DNA of 64,000 bases from assembly GCF_001006785.1 (NCBI RefSeq), contig NZ_CDHO01000003.1, positions 1,798,001-1,862,000 of the forward strand, given 5' to 3'. Made by a program: the position numbers and the translations under genes. Under the pieces are notes generated by a model, which was given only the letters and a program-made list of their open reading frames with translations, had not been told where the DNA came from and did no database searches. Each line of letters opens with the position of its first letter. Position 1 is the first letter of the stretch. Positions 9,536-18,160 of this stretch are shown here, in pieces. This stretch comes from Hyphomicrobium_B sp001006785. GTDB taxonomy: Bacteria > Pseudomonadota > Alphaproteobacteria > Rhizobiales > Hyphomicrobiaceae.

Positions 9536-10564
9536 TCAGCGGCTGGTCAGCTTCAGCTCGATACGCCGGTTGCGCTGGTAAGCCTCTTCCGTGTTGGAAG
9601 CATCCACCGGCTGAAATTCTCCATAACCCGCCGCAACGAGCCGGTCTGCCGGAACGCCCCGCAACACCAGATATTTCACGACGGAGGCCGCGCGCGCCGT
9701 CGACAGTTCCCAGTTCGACGGATACTGCGGATTCGAAATCGGGCGCGCATCGGTGTGACCGTTGATCTGCAAAGCCCAGTCGATGTCGCCAGGAATTTCC
9801 TTCTGAAGTTCCAGGATCGCTTCAGCGATCTGATCCATCGCCGCCATACCTTCCGGCGTCAGCGAGGCGGAGCCGGATGAAAACAGAACTTCCGATTCAA
9901 ACACGAAGCGGTCGCCGACGACGCGGATATCCTTGCGATCCTTCAGCAGCTCCCTGAGACGCCCGAAGAAGTCCGAACGATAGCGCTTCAGCTCCTGCAC
10001 CTGCTGCGCCAGCGCCGCATTGAGACGCGCGCCGAGATCCTTGATCGTCTTGTCGCTCTCAGCGCCTTTCTTTTCTGCCGCGTCGAGCGCGTCGCTCAAG
10101 CCCGCGATCTGCCGGCGCAATGCAATGAGCTGCTGATTCAAAAGATCGACTTTCGAAAGCGCTTCATCCGAAATGTTCTTTTGCGACTGCAGGTCGGAGC
10201 TGAGCCCGGCAAGCTTGTCCTCAGCGGACTTGGCGCGCTCATCGGCTCCAAGGCCGACGCCTGTCAGCTTCTCGTTTTCCGTCTTGAGGCTCGAAAGCGT
10301 CGCCTGCAGCGCCGCAAGCTCATCCTGCGAGGACTGCGCCTTTCCTTTTTCGAGCGACAGCATCGACGTCAGCTCGCTGATCTGCCGCGTCAGGCGCTTC
10401 AACGCGGAGTCTTTTCCTGACGCTTCCTCGGCGGAAAAATACTGCGCGATCATGAAGATCGACATCAGAAGCGTGACGACGAGCAGCAGCGTCGAAAGCA
10501 CGTCGACGTAGGCAGGCCAGAACTCTCCGTATTCTCCGCCGCGGCGGGAGCGTCCGCGCGCCAT
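9536..10564 (-). CDS. OmpA/MotB-like peptidoglycan-binding membrane protein
   Basis: 342 residues. One transmembrane helix at about residues 20-45 (YVDVLSTLLLVVTLLMSIFM) is preceded by a short basic cytoplasmic tail. A long coiled coil follows (about residues 47-200, many Ser/Lys/Glu/Leu heptads), and then an OmpA-family domain (about 230-342) with LQINGHTDARPI and NWELSTARAASVVKYL. This is the MotB/PomB plan: an inner-membrane anchor with a periplasmic peptidoglycan grip. The MotA/ExbB-like gene lies 4 bases upstream on the same strand, so the two probably form a stator-like complex. No flagellar genes are nearby and the coiled coil is longer than in MotB, so a non-flagellar role is likely. 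Confidence 0.87.
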   Translation of the reverse strand: MARGRSRRGGEYGEFWPAYVDVLSTLLLVVTLLMSIFMIAQYFSAEEASGKDSALKRLTRQISELTSMLSLEKGKAQSSQDELAALQATLSSLKTENEKLTGVGLGADERAKSAEDKLAGLSSDLQSQKNISDEALSKVDLLNQQLIALRRQIAGLSDALDAAEKKGAESDKTIKDLGARLNAALAQQVQELKRYRSDFFGRLRELLKDRKDIRVVGDRFVFESEVLFSSGSASLTPEGMAAMDQIAEAILELQKEIPGDIDWALQINGHTDARPISNPQYPSNWELSTARAASVVKYLVLRGVPADRLVAAGYGEFQPVDASNTEEAYQRNRRIELKLTSR

Positions 10565-10568
10565 GGCT

Positions 10569-11633
10569 CTAGTCTCCGCGCTTCATTGCGTCAGCGAGGT
10601 TCTTCAGCATGCTCGCGACTTCCGCCTGCTGTTGCGCCTGCTCGTCGACCCACTCGCGAACGACCTTCTGTTCCGAACGCATCTGCGTCACGAGCTGATT
10701 GACGCCGCGCGCGAGGTCGCGAACCTCTTCCGGATTGGCGCCCTGCGGCTGCCCCAGCATACGCGGCGGAACGACGGGCTGCTCGCCGAGGCGAGCCGTG
10801 AAATCTTCCAGCGCCTTCTGCATGTCGACGACCGCGCCGAGAAGCTGTCGGTTGACGTAATCGCTGGAACCGACCGCCGTGCCGCCCGGCGTCAGCTCGG
10901 TGATGCCCGACAGCCATTCTTCCAGTTCGTTATAGAAGCGATTGTGCGCGTGGCTCGCCTGCAGTTCGAGGAAACCCAGAATGAGCGATCCTGACAAACC
11001 GAGCAGCGAGGATGAAAACGCCGTGCCCATGCCTGCGAGCGGGGCGGAAAGACCTGCTTTCAAATCGCTGAAGAGTTGGACATTGTCCGACGCTTTCGTG
11101 TCGAGTGTATCGATCGCACGGCCGACGGATTGGATCGTCTCAAGCAAGCCCCAGAACGTTCCGAGCAGGCCGAGGAACACGAGCAGCCCGACCATATAGC
11201 GGCCGGTATCGCGCGCTTCGTCCAGGCGCGAGCCGATCGAATCCATGAACGAGCGCATCGCCGCCGTCGACAGCGAGATCGTTCCCGTCCGGTCGCGCAG
11301 CATCGTCGCCATAGGCGCGAGCAGCACCGGCTTGGCGCTGATCGAGAGTCCAGGGTCGGCGATGCGGAACGCGTTGACCCAGCGGATTTCAGGATAAAGC
11401 CGGAAGACTTGCCGGTAGGCGTAGATGATGCCGAGCGCCAGCGTGCCGACGATCAGTCCGTTAAGGCCCGGATTGTTCAGAAACGAATGCTTGAGCTGAT
11501 CGAACAGAATGGCAGCCAGAAAGCCGACCAGCGTCAGAAATATCGTCATGCGCAGCAAAAAGACACCGGGCGGTGTCAAACGGCGCGAAACCGGTGCGAG
11601 TGCCGCGGTATCGCCCGGGCGGATCTTGGCCAT
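10569..11633 (-). CDS. MotA/TolQ/ExbB-family proton-channel-like protein
   Basis: 354 residues from ATG 11633, chosen because GGGGAG lies about 9 bases upstream; an in-frame start at 11672 lacks a clear site. N-terminal helices (residues 25-80, including LVGFLAAILFDQL and GLIVGTLALGIIYAYRQVF) precede a cytoplasmic loop. The paired MotA/TolQ/ExbB helices come next, with MVGLLVFLGLLGTFWGLLET and MGTAFSSSLLGLSGSLILGF, then a C-terminal region rich in helix and Gln. Family members form proton-conducting pentamers around two partner subunits. It is followed directly by the OmpA/MotB-like gene, its expected partner. Confidence 0.87.
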   Translation of the reverse strand: MAKIRPGDTAALAPVSRRLTPPGVFLLRMTIFLTLVGFLAAILFDQLKHSFLNNPGLNGLIVGTLALGIIYAYRQVFRLYPEIRWVNAFRIADPGLSISAKPVLLAPMATMLRDRTGTISLSTAAMRSFMDSIGSRLDEARDTGRYMVGLLVFLGLLGTFWGLLETIQSVGRAIDTLDTKASDNVQLFSDLKAGLSAPLAGMGTAFSSSLLGLSGSLILGFLELQASHAHNRFYNELEEWLSGITELTPGGTAVGSSDYVNRQLLGAVVDMQKALEDFTARLGEQPVVPPRMLGQPQGANPEEVRDLARGVNQLVTQMRSEQKVVREWVDEQAQQQAEVASMLKNLADAMKRGD

Positions 11634-11744
11634 TGGTGGTCTCCCCGAACGTCCCCCGCGGACTATCACCAAACCTTAGCGCAAGCGTCTCCCATCGAAA
11701 ACCGGCAACATCATGCCGAAATGGCGTTGCATTCCGATCTCAGG

Positions 11745-12539
11745 TCACGCTTTCGTAAAAAGCAATCCACCAAATGCCTTATGAAGCGTCGTGTTCGCGG
11801 CAAGAATATCTCCGCTTTCGAGGAATTTATCCCCGCCGCTCAGATCGCTGACCAGTCCTCCCGCTTCCCGAACCATGACGATCCCGGCCGCGATATCCCA
11901 GGGCTTTAGGCCATGTTCCCAGTAGGCATCGAAGCGTCCCGCAGCCACGAACGCGAGATCCAGAGCCGCTGAACCGGAGCGCCGGATGCCGGCGACTTCC
12001 TGCATCAGGGTTCCCATCTCTTGCAGGAACCGGGAATGGTTGGCACGGCCCCGATGCGGAATGCCGGTCGTGACCAGCGAATCCGCCAGCGTCTTGCGCG
12101 ACGCGACGCGCAGGCGCCGGTCGTTCATGTACGCGCCTTTGCCCTTCTCGGCGGTGAAAAGCTCGTCGCTGGCCGGGTTATAGATGACGCCCGCGATCAG
12201 CTGGCCTTCGCGTTCGAGCGCGATCGAAATCGCGAACAGCGGATTGGAATGCAGAAAGTTCGTCGTGCCGTCGAGCGGATCGACGATCCAGCGATGCGTT
12301 TTGTCGGCGCCTTCGATTTCGCCGCGCTCTTCCATCAGGAAGCCGTAGCCCGGACGCGCCTTCGACAGTTCCTTGAAGATGATGTCTTCGGCTTTGTGAT
12401 CCGCCGCCGACACGAAATTCGCCGGACCCTTGATCGAAACCTGTAGCTGCTCGACCTCGCCGAAGTCGCGGGACAGGCTGCGTCCAGCCTTGCGGGCTGC
12501 CGTAATCATGACGTTGAGGGTAGGCGATACGTTGATCAT
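11745..12539 (-). CDS. suhB: Inositol monophosphatase family protein (SuhB-like)
   Basis: 264 residues, the normal length of the family. The metal-site motifs are complete: FLMEERGE (first acidic ligand), IVDPLDGTTNFLH (the DPxDGTxN signature) and LKPWDIAAG (final WDxAAG). It should hydrolyse myo-inositol-1-phosphate or related sugar phosphates with magnesium. In some bacteria SuhB also acts in rRNA antitermination. Transcribed on the same strand as, and upstream of, the MotA-like gene, 111 bases apart, so it may be a separate unit. Confidence 0.92.
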   Translation of the reverse strand: MINVSPTLNVMITAARKAGRSLSRDFGEVEQLQVSIKGPANFVSAADHKAEDIIFKELSKARPGYGFLMEERGEIEGADKTHRWIVDPLDGTTNFLHSNPLFAISIALEREGQLIAGVIYNPASDELFTAEKGKGAYMNDRRLRVASRKTLADSLVTTGIPHRGRANHSRFLQEMGTLMQEVAGIRRSGSAALDLAFVAAGRFDAYWEHGLKPWDIAAGIVMVREAGGLVSDLSGGDKFLESGDILAANTTLHKAFGGLLFTKA

Positions 12540-12657
12540 CGGGATGAAGGTCCGGGCGCGCTGCGCAAATGGCGAGAAAGGGCGGCTCTAGCCCCTCTCT
12601 AAACAACAAGCAAGGCTTGCAATGGCTTAGAGGTTTACACGGGCTTTGCGAGCGGCG

Positions 12658-13746
12658 TTAGGGCGCGGACCCGACCTGAATCTGGTCATGCCAGGCCGAC
12701 GCCGCCGCTTCCGCTTTCTGGCGCTGGGCCTTAGGCAGCTTGGCAACCATCGCGTCGAGTTCTTTGTCTTCAAAGCCGTTTTTCTTGGCGATCAGCCGCC
12801 ATGTCGCCGCTTCGACCGGGTCTTTGTCGACCTTGATGCCGTCGCGATAGAGATAGGCCATGCGGTTCTGCGCGCCCGGAACGCCTTTGTCGGCCGCCGC
12901 CTTCATCAGCACCGCGATCTTGGATTCATCCTTCGAAAGTCCGAACCCCTGCAACAGTTTGACCGCGTAGTCATATTGCGCCGGTGTCAGCCCTTGCTCG
13001 GCCGCACGTGACAGCCATCTCGCCGCCTCGAGCGCATTGGCTTCGGTCCCGGTGCCCGTCTGATAGAGTTCGGCGAGATCGTATTGCGCTTCCGGAACGC
13101 CCTTCTCGGCCGCGTAGCGGATATGCTGAAACGCGCGGATCGGGCTCTGTGGTTTGCCGTCCCCTTTGAGGAACAGCATTCCGAGATTGTAATTCGCTTC
13201 CGCGTTTCCGGTGAGCGCCGCCTTCTCGAAAAGCTCCGCCGCGACCTTGCGGTCTTTCTTGACGCCGCGTCCCTCGGCAAGCGCCAAAGCAGCCGCAAAC
13301 GATCCCGGCACGTCGCCGAGCTGCGACGCCTTCATGTAATACTCGTAGGCCTTCCGCTCGTCCTTCTGGACGCCGAGACCGTCGCCGTAGATACGGCCGA
13401 TCAGCGTATTGGCTTGCGCTTCGCCGCGTTGGGCCGCTTCCTCCGCGAGCTTCAACGCCGTCAGGTATTGCCCCTGATCGAACGCGAGGTAAGCGGCGTT
13501 GTCGCCGGTCGCAGGCACCAGCGATGGGATCGCCTTCTTGATCCCCGTCGCACCGGAATCCTGCGCGGCTTCGGGCGAAGGCGCTCTGGGCGGCGGCAGT
13601 GGGGACGCTGACGGCGCCGGAGACGATTTTGGCACCGACGTTTCGCGCGCCGACCATGAACTCGTCTCGGCGCTGAGCGGACTTGCCGCGCAGAGCAGCA
13701 GCGCTGTCGTCCCAAGGCGCAGGATGAGGTTCGGATTGCGCGTCAC
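12658..13746 (-). CDS. Sel1-repeat secreted/periplasmic protein
   Basis: 362 residues starting at a GTG whose GTGA overlaps the stop of the ThiE-like gene; GAGG lies just upstream. An N-terminal signal peptide (LILRLGTTALLLCAASPLSA) is followed by a Ser/Pro-rich linker. From about residue 95 come six or seven Sel1/TPR-like repeats, for example AQRGEAQANTLIGRIYGDG, LTGNAEANYNLGMLFLKGDG and KGVPEAQYDLAELYQTGTG. Sel1 repeats form helical solenoids for protein-protein contacts, often in envelope or signalling proteins. The 4-base overlap implies translation coupled to the ThiE-like protein, an odd pairing that says little about function. Confidence 0.88.
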   Translation of the reverse strand: MTRNPNLILRLGTTALLLCAASPLSAETSSWSARETSVPKSSPAPSASPLPPPRAPSPEAAQDSGATGIKKAIPSLVPATGDNAAYLAFDQGQYLTALKLAEEAAQRGEAQANTLIGRIYGDGLGVQKDERKAYEYYMKASQLGDVPGSFAAALALAEGRGVKKDRKVAAELFEKAALTGNAEANYNLGMLFLKGDGKPQSPIRAFQHIRYAAEKGVPEAQYDLAELYQTGTGTEANALEAARWLSRAAEQGLTPAQYDYAVKLLQGFGLSKDESKIAVLMKAAADKGVPGAQNRMAYLYRDGIKVDKDPVEAATWRLIAKKNGFEDKELDAMVAKLPKAQRQKAEAAASAWHDQIQVGSAP

Positions 13747-14387
13747 GTTGCATCCTCGTGGACCGAAACCGCTTCGCTGTAGGCGCGAACGCGTGCTGCG
13801 GCATCGGAAGCCGATTGGTCCGAAGTGATCGTGATGCCGACGAAATCCGCCCCGGCGGCGCTGAGGGCGCGTGCATGCTCGGCATCGACAACATCAAGCG
13901 CCACGCACGGAATTTCGAAGACCTCGCTCCACCATGCAACAAGATCGAGCTGCCGTTCGGCGGCGCGGCTGCGGTCGTCCACATGCGGCGGAATTCCAAA
14001 CGCAACGTAATCGGCGTCCGCCTCGCCGATCTGCATGGCGTCGTCGCGCGTTCGACCTGCGTCCGCTCCGACGATCAGGTCCCGGCTGGCCGCTTGCCGA
14101 ACGCCTTTGTAGTGTTCGACGACATCGGCGGACCACGCGACGTGAACGCCGTCTGCGCCCACGTCACGGGCAACGCGCACGTCATTGACGAGAACAGCGA
14201 CGCCCTGCTTCTGCGCGAGCGCCGTCAACTCTCGAACGACTTGGGCATCATACGCTGCGCCAGGCCCTGGACGCATCAAAAGGCTCGCGACCGGCGCCGC
14301 TTCGAGTACCGCAGACAACACGGCACGAGCCGGTGCCGATGGTCCGGTAATCACATAGTCTAGATAGAGCTTCGACCCGCTCGACAC
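13743..14387 (-). CDS. Thiamine-phosphate-synthase-like protein (ThiE/TenI fold)
   Basis: 214 residues from a GTG at 14387, preceded by GGAGA with a 7-base spacing; this beats a longer in-frame ATG at 14504, whose extra 39 residues look non-coding. It has the TIM-barrel ThiE/TenI pattern: LYLDYVITG at the first strand, VLVNDVRVARDVGADGVHVA (compare the ThiE NDR...ADGVHLG motif), DYVAFG and GADFVGI. The usual GQ.D after GVHL is replaced by AWSAD and other substrate residues differ. It may be a divergent ThiE or a TenI-like paralogue with another role. It overlaps the Sel1-repeat gene by 4 bases. Confidence 0.75.
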   Translation of the reverse strand: MSSGSKLYLDYVITGPSAPARAVLSAVLEAAPVASLLMRPGPGAAYDAQVVRELTALAQKQGVAVLVNDVRVARDVGADGVHVAWSADVVEHYKGVRQAASRDLIVGADAGRTRDDAMQIGEADADYVAFGIPPHVDDRSRAAERQLDLVAWWSEVFEIPCVALDVVDAEHARALSAAGADFVGITITSDQSASDAAARVRAYSEAVSVHEDAT

Positions 14388-14675
14388 GCTCAATTCTCCG
14401 CATTTGCGTTCGCTCTTCGAAGCCGATTGCGGCGGAAACAAGAACGACTTTTGCTGCCTGGGACTTCTGGTTACACTCAAATAGGGTTTTCCGGGACACA
14501 GCACTGTTTTTTCGCCGGATTTTTCTTGGCCGACGGTTTACCAGACCATGCGAACGGGCCATGTTCCGCTTAAGCCCCATTTTTTCGGCGTTTTTCCGCC
14601 AACATGAGGGCTCACCAACTGTCAGACGGGTACCTGACGTCGGCGTGCTTCTCGCCTAACGGAGCCATTTGGGAA

Positions 14676-16928
14676 ATGAACAAGCTTTCCGCTCTGCGCG
14701 CTTTCAGCTTTGGAGTTTTGGCGTTCTGTACGGCTGGGAGTGTAGCGGCGCTCGCTGAAACAAGTTCCGACACGTCGGGAAGCGGCGCGACGACGACATA
14801 TTTTCCGCCTGCGAATAATTCGACAGCACCGGTTCCGCAGACGACGAGCGCACTTCCTGAGACGGATAGGTCCGCGCCGCCATTAGCGGAGCCTGCTCCC
14901 GCCGCCGCAGTGGCGCCGTCAGAACCAGCCCCAGCTAATGCTGCTCCTGCAACTGAAACGCAGCCCGCGCCGTCGACGGCTGCCGTGACACCACCCGCGG
15001 AAACGCCCGCTACCGCCCCGGCGCCGACGTCAACCGAATCCGCGACAGCCGCACCCACGGCAACGCCGGCTCAGCCGGAAGCTCAGCCATCGACGCAGCC
15101 TGCTGCCGCTGCAGCCGCGCCTGAAACGCTGGTCAGCCCGGTCGTCGAAGCTGCGCGCAGAAAGCTGGCCGACAAGTCGCTCTCCGGTAGGGACAACGTA
15201 TCGTCTGACATCGCCGCAGCCGCTGACTACTACAACTCGCGCAAGGAGCCGATCTGGGTTCACGACGGCAGCTTCGACGAAAAAGCCAAATCCGTCATCT
15301 CCGAGCTTCGCAAGGCGGACGACTGGGGCCTCGAGTCCTCCGATTTCACCATTCCCAATCTTGCCAGCGGCGCTGACGTCGACGCGCAGGGGGCGGCGGA
15401 AGTCCAGCTGACGCTTTCGGCGTTGAAGTATGCGCGTTTTGCGCGTGGCGGGCGTCTTGATCCCGTGTCGCTCAGCAACATCCTCGACATGAAGCCGCCG
15501 GTGAAGGATCCGAAATCCGTGATGCGGGAACTCGCCGATGCGTCGCATCCCGGCACGTTCCTGCGCGGCCTCAATCCACGTCATGACGGTTTCGAAAAGC
15601 TCCGTCAGGAGCTTCTGAAGGCCCGCGGCGCAACCGTCGAGGAAGAGCCCACGAACGATCCGGCCGAAGAGGTGAAGCTGCCGCGCGGTAAGGTGCTCCG
15701 GCTCGGAACGCGAGATGATCAGGTCGCACTGCTTCGTCAGCGCCTGAAAGTCCCGTCCGAAAACCCCGATAGCAATGATCTTTACGACGACGCCTTGCTC
15801 GATGCCGTGAAGGATTATCAGCGCGCGAACGGTCTTGCGGCTGACGGCCTTGTCGGCAACGGCGTGCGCAATGCGCTGAATGGTGGCGGCAAGTCGAAAC
15901 GCATCGATCCGACGCGCAACGTCGATCGCCTCATCGCCAACATGGAGCGCTGGCGCTGGCTGCCGGAAAATCTCGGCTCATTCTACGTGATGAACAACAT
16001 TCCTGAGTTCACCAGCGAAATCTGGAAGGGCAAGGAACGCGTTCTCAATCAGAGAATGATCGTCGGTCAGCCATCGTGGCCGACGCCCGTCCTCGCCGCC
16101 AACATGCAATACGTCATCTTCCGGCCCAGCTGGGGCATGCCCGACGGCATCAAAGCCAAGGAGCTTGCGCCGCGTCTCAGGAAAGCGTCGAACACCGGCT
16201 TTGATTTCTTCGATCAGCTTTTCGGCGGCGGTGGAAACAGCGGCGGCGCGCGCGTTCTGCAAGCCTATAAGCTGCAGGTGTCTTACAATGGGCGTCCGGT
16301 CGATCCCAATTCGGTCAACTGGAACACGGCCGATCTGAGAAGCTACAGCTTCGTGCAGCCGCCCGGCCCCGATAACCCGCTCGGCATGGTCAAGTTCCGT
16401 TTTCCGAACAAGCACGACGTTTACATGCACGACACGCCGGAACGCGGTCTGTTCGGACAGAGCAGTCGCGCGCTGAGCCACGGCTGCCTGCGCGTCGGTG
16501 ATCCGCGCCGCACGGCGGAAGTGATCTTGCAGGAAGACAAAGGCTATTCGCCCGAAAAGGTCGGAGAGCTTTGGAACGGCGGCGCGGACGTCACGCTCAG
16601 CAAGCCCGTTCCGGTCTACCTCGTGTACTTCACGGCGCGCGTTGACGAGGACGGCAAGCTGCGAACTTACGGCGATATCTACGGCAACGATAATCGCGTC
16701 ATGTCGGCGTTGCGCGGACACCCCGTTCGCTACAACGCGCCGGAAGCCATCGACCCGACCGAAGCCGATGCACCCGGCGCCATCAGCGACGGCTCGGACT
16801 CTATGAGTGATGCGCCGCCTGTTGCCCGCAACAACCGCAACAGCAAGAAGACCGCGTCATCCAAGAAAAACCCGATCACGCCGGCAACGACGCTGCAGGA
16901 TGCGCTTTCAAGCATCTTCCTGAACTAG
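14676..16928 (+). CDS. Murein L,D-transpeptidase (YcbB/LdtD type)
   Basis: 750 residues from ATG 14676. Signal peptide (LSALRAFSFGVLAFCTAG), then a long Ala/Pro/Thr-rich linker (about residues 30-165) and an N-terminal YcbB-like scaffold. A peptidoglycan-binding-1-like segment follows (DDQVALLRQRL to DYQRANGLAADGLVGNGVRN). The YkuD catalytic domain has HDVYMHDTP and SHGCLRVGDP with the nucleophile Cys604. A Ser/Asn/Lys-rich tail ends the protein. It forms 3-3 cross-links in peptidoglycan from the periplasm. Monocistronic, ending at a strong terminator, and divergent from the ThiE-like gene. Confidence 0.92.
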   Translation: MNKLSALRAFSFGVLAFCTAGSVAALAETSSDTSGSGATTTYFPPANNSTAPVPQTTSALPETDRSAPPLAEPAPAAAVAPSEPAPANAAPATETQPAPSTAAVTPPAETPATAPAPTSTESATAAPTATPAQPEAQPSTQPAAAAAAPETLVSPVVEAARRKLADKSLSGRDNVSSDIAAAADYYNSRKEPIWVHDGSFDEKAKSVISELRKADDWGLESSDFTIPNLASGADVDAQGAAEVQLTLSALKYARFARGGRLDPVSLSNILDMKPPVKDPKSVMRELADASHPGTFLRGLNPRHDGFEKLRQELLKARGATVEEEPTNDPAEEVKLPRGKVLRLGTRDDQVALLRQRLKVPSENPDSNDLYDDALLDAVKDYQRANGLAADGLVGNGVRNALNGGGKSKRIDPTRNVDRLIANMERWRWLPENLGSFYVMNNIPEFTSEIWKGKERVLNQRMIVGQPSWPTPVLAANMQYVIFRPSWGMPDGIKAKELAPRLRKASNTGFDFFDQLFGGGGNSGGARVLQAYKLQVSYNGRPVDPNSVNWNTADLRSYSFVQPPGPDNPLGMVKFRFPNKHDVYMHDTPERGLFGQSSRALSHGCLRVGDPRRTAEVILQEDKGYSPEKVGELWNGGADVTLSKPVPVYLVYFTARVDEDGKLRTYGDIYGNDNRVMSALRGHPVRYNAPEAIDPTEADAPGAISDGSDSMSDAPPVARNNRNSKKTASSKKNPITPATTLQDALSSIFLN

Positions 16929-16965
16929 GCCCGGTCGCGGCTCGGCTGAGCCTGATCGTCGGACA

Positions 16966-17000
16966 AGAAAAAGGGCGGCTTCGAGCCGCCCTTTTGATTT
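16966..17000. terminator. Bidirectional terminator between the L,D-transpeptidase and aldolase genes
   Basis: Stem GGGCGGCT / AGCCGCCC around TCG, with an A-run on the left and TTTT on the right. It serves both convergent genes. Confidence 0.9.
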
Positions 17001-17038
17001 TCAAACGCGACGCCGCGTGGCGGCGAAAGCCGCGTTGA

Positions 17039-18073
17039 TTACGCGGCCTTCTCCAGCGATTGGCTCCATTTGCCGAGCGCCGCCAGTCCGTTCATCTTTG
17101 CGCGATGCGCGAACGCGCGCTGGCCGGCGGCGACGTTCTCCGGCTTCCCGGCCCAGGTCTTGATCGCAGCCGCCTGCAATGCGCGGCCGTAGGAGAAGGT
17201 CAGCGCCCACGGCAACGGACCCGACGCGTTCATCAGCGACAGATGCTCTGTCGCGACCTCGTCGGATTGTCCGCCGGAGAGGAACGCGATGCCCGGAACC
17301 GCCGCAGGCACGGTTTCCTTCAGCACCTTCACGGTCTTTTCCGCGACCTCGGCCGCGCTCGCCTGCTTCGGCGACTTCTGGCCCGCGATGATCATGTTCG
17401 GCTTCAACACGATGCCTTCGAGATTGACCCGCGCGTCGTAGAGTTCACGGAACACGGTGCGCAGCGTCCACTCCGTCACGCGATAGCATTCGTCGATATC
17501 GTGCGAGGAATGCGGACCGTCCATCAGCACTTCCGGCTCGACGATCGGAACGATGTTGGCTTCCTGCGCGAGCGCGGCATAACGGGCGAGCGCGTGCGCG
17601 TTGGCCTTGACGCAATTCCACGTCGGATAACCGTCCGCGATCGTGATGACCGCGCGCCACTTCGCGAAGCGCGCGCCGAGCTTGTGGTATTCCGCGAAGC
17701 GCTCGCGAAGTCCGTCCAGGCCTTCGGTGATCGTCTCGACCTTTGACGTCGGCCCCGCCAGCGGCTTCGCGCCCGTGTCGACCTTGATGCCCGGGATCGA
17801 TCCTGCGGCCTTCATGATGTCGACGAGCGGCGTGCCGTCCTTCGCCTTCTGACGGATCGTCTCGTCATAGAGAATGACGCCCGAGACGTGATTTTTCATG
17901 GCCTCGGTCGAGCGGAAAAGCATTTCGCGATAATCGCGGCGGCTGTCCTCGGTCGAGGCGAGGTTGATCGTGTCGAACCGCTTCTTGATGGTGCTGGTGC
18001 TTTCGTCCGCGGCCAGGATGCCCTTGCCGGGCGCAACGAGAGCGCGGGCGATATCTTCGAGTTTCTCGCTCAT
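17039..18073 (-). CDS. Fructose-bisphosphate aldolase, class I
   Basis: 344 residues, the full class I length. APGKGILAADESTSTIKKRF and SGVILYDETIRQK are near the N-terminus. GIVLKPNMIIAGQKSP carries the Schiff-base Lys (about residue 225), and FLSGGQSDEVATEHL binds the phosphate. It cleaves fructose-1,6-bisphosphate to glyceraldehyde-3-phosphate and dihydroxyacetone phosphate in the cytoplasm. Downstream of gap on the same strand but separated by a terminator, so it may have its own promoter. Neither pgk nor tkt lies between or beside them, unlike many relatives. Confidence 0.94.
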   Translation of the reverse strand: MSEKLEDIARALVAPGKGILAADESTSTIKKRFDTINLASTEDSRRDYREMLFRSTEAMKNHVSGVILYDETIRQKAKDGTPLVDIMKAAGSIPGIKVDTGAKPLAGPTSKVETITEGLDGLRERFAEYHKLGARFAKWRAVITIADGYPTWNCVKANAHALARYAALAQEANIVPIVEPEVLMDGPHSSHDIDECYRVTEWTLRTVFRELYDARVNLEGIVLKPNMIIAGQKSPKQASAAEVAEKTVKVLKETVPAAVPGIAFLSGGQSDEVATEHLSLMNASGPLPWALTFSYGRALQAAAIKTWAGKPENVAAGQRAFAHRAKMNGLAALGKWSQSLEKAA

Positions 18074-18109
18074 AAATGCCTCCGAATGGCCTTTGAGGTT
18101 TTTGTTCTT

Positions 18110-18143
18110 TAAACAAAGACGGGCGCCGATCAGGGCGCCCGTC
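18110..18143 (-). terminator. Terminator downstream of gap
   Basis: A 10-bp stem (GACGGGCGCC at 18118-18127 with its complement at 18134-18143) around a 6-base loop. On the minus strand it is followed by TTTGTTT, so it would end or attenuate gap transcription before the aldolase gene. Confidence 0.8.
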
Positions 18144-18160
18144 CGAGTTTCATAAAAGGG

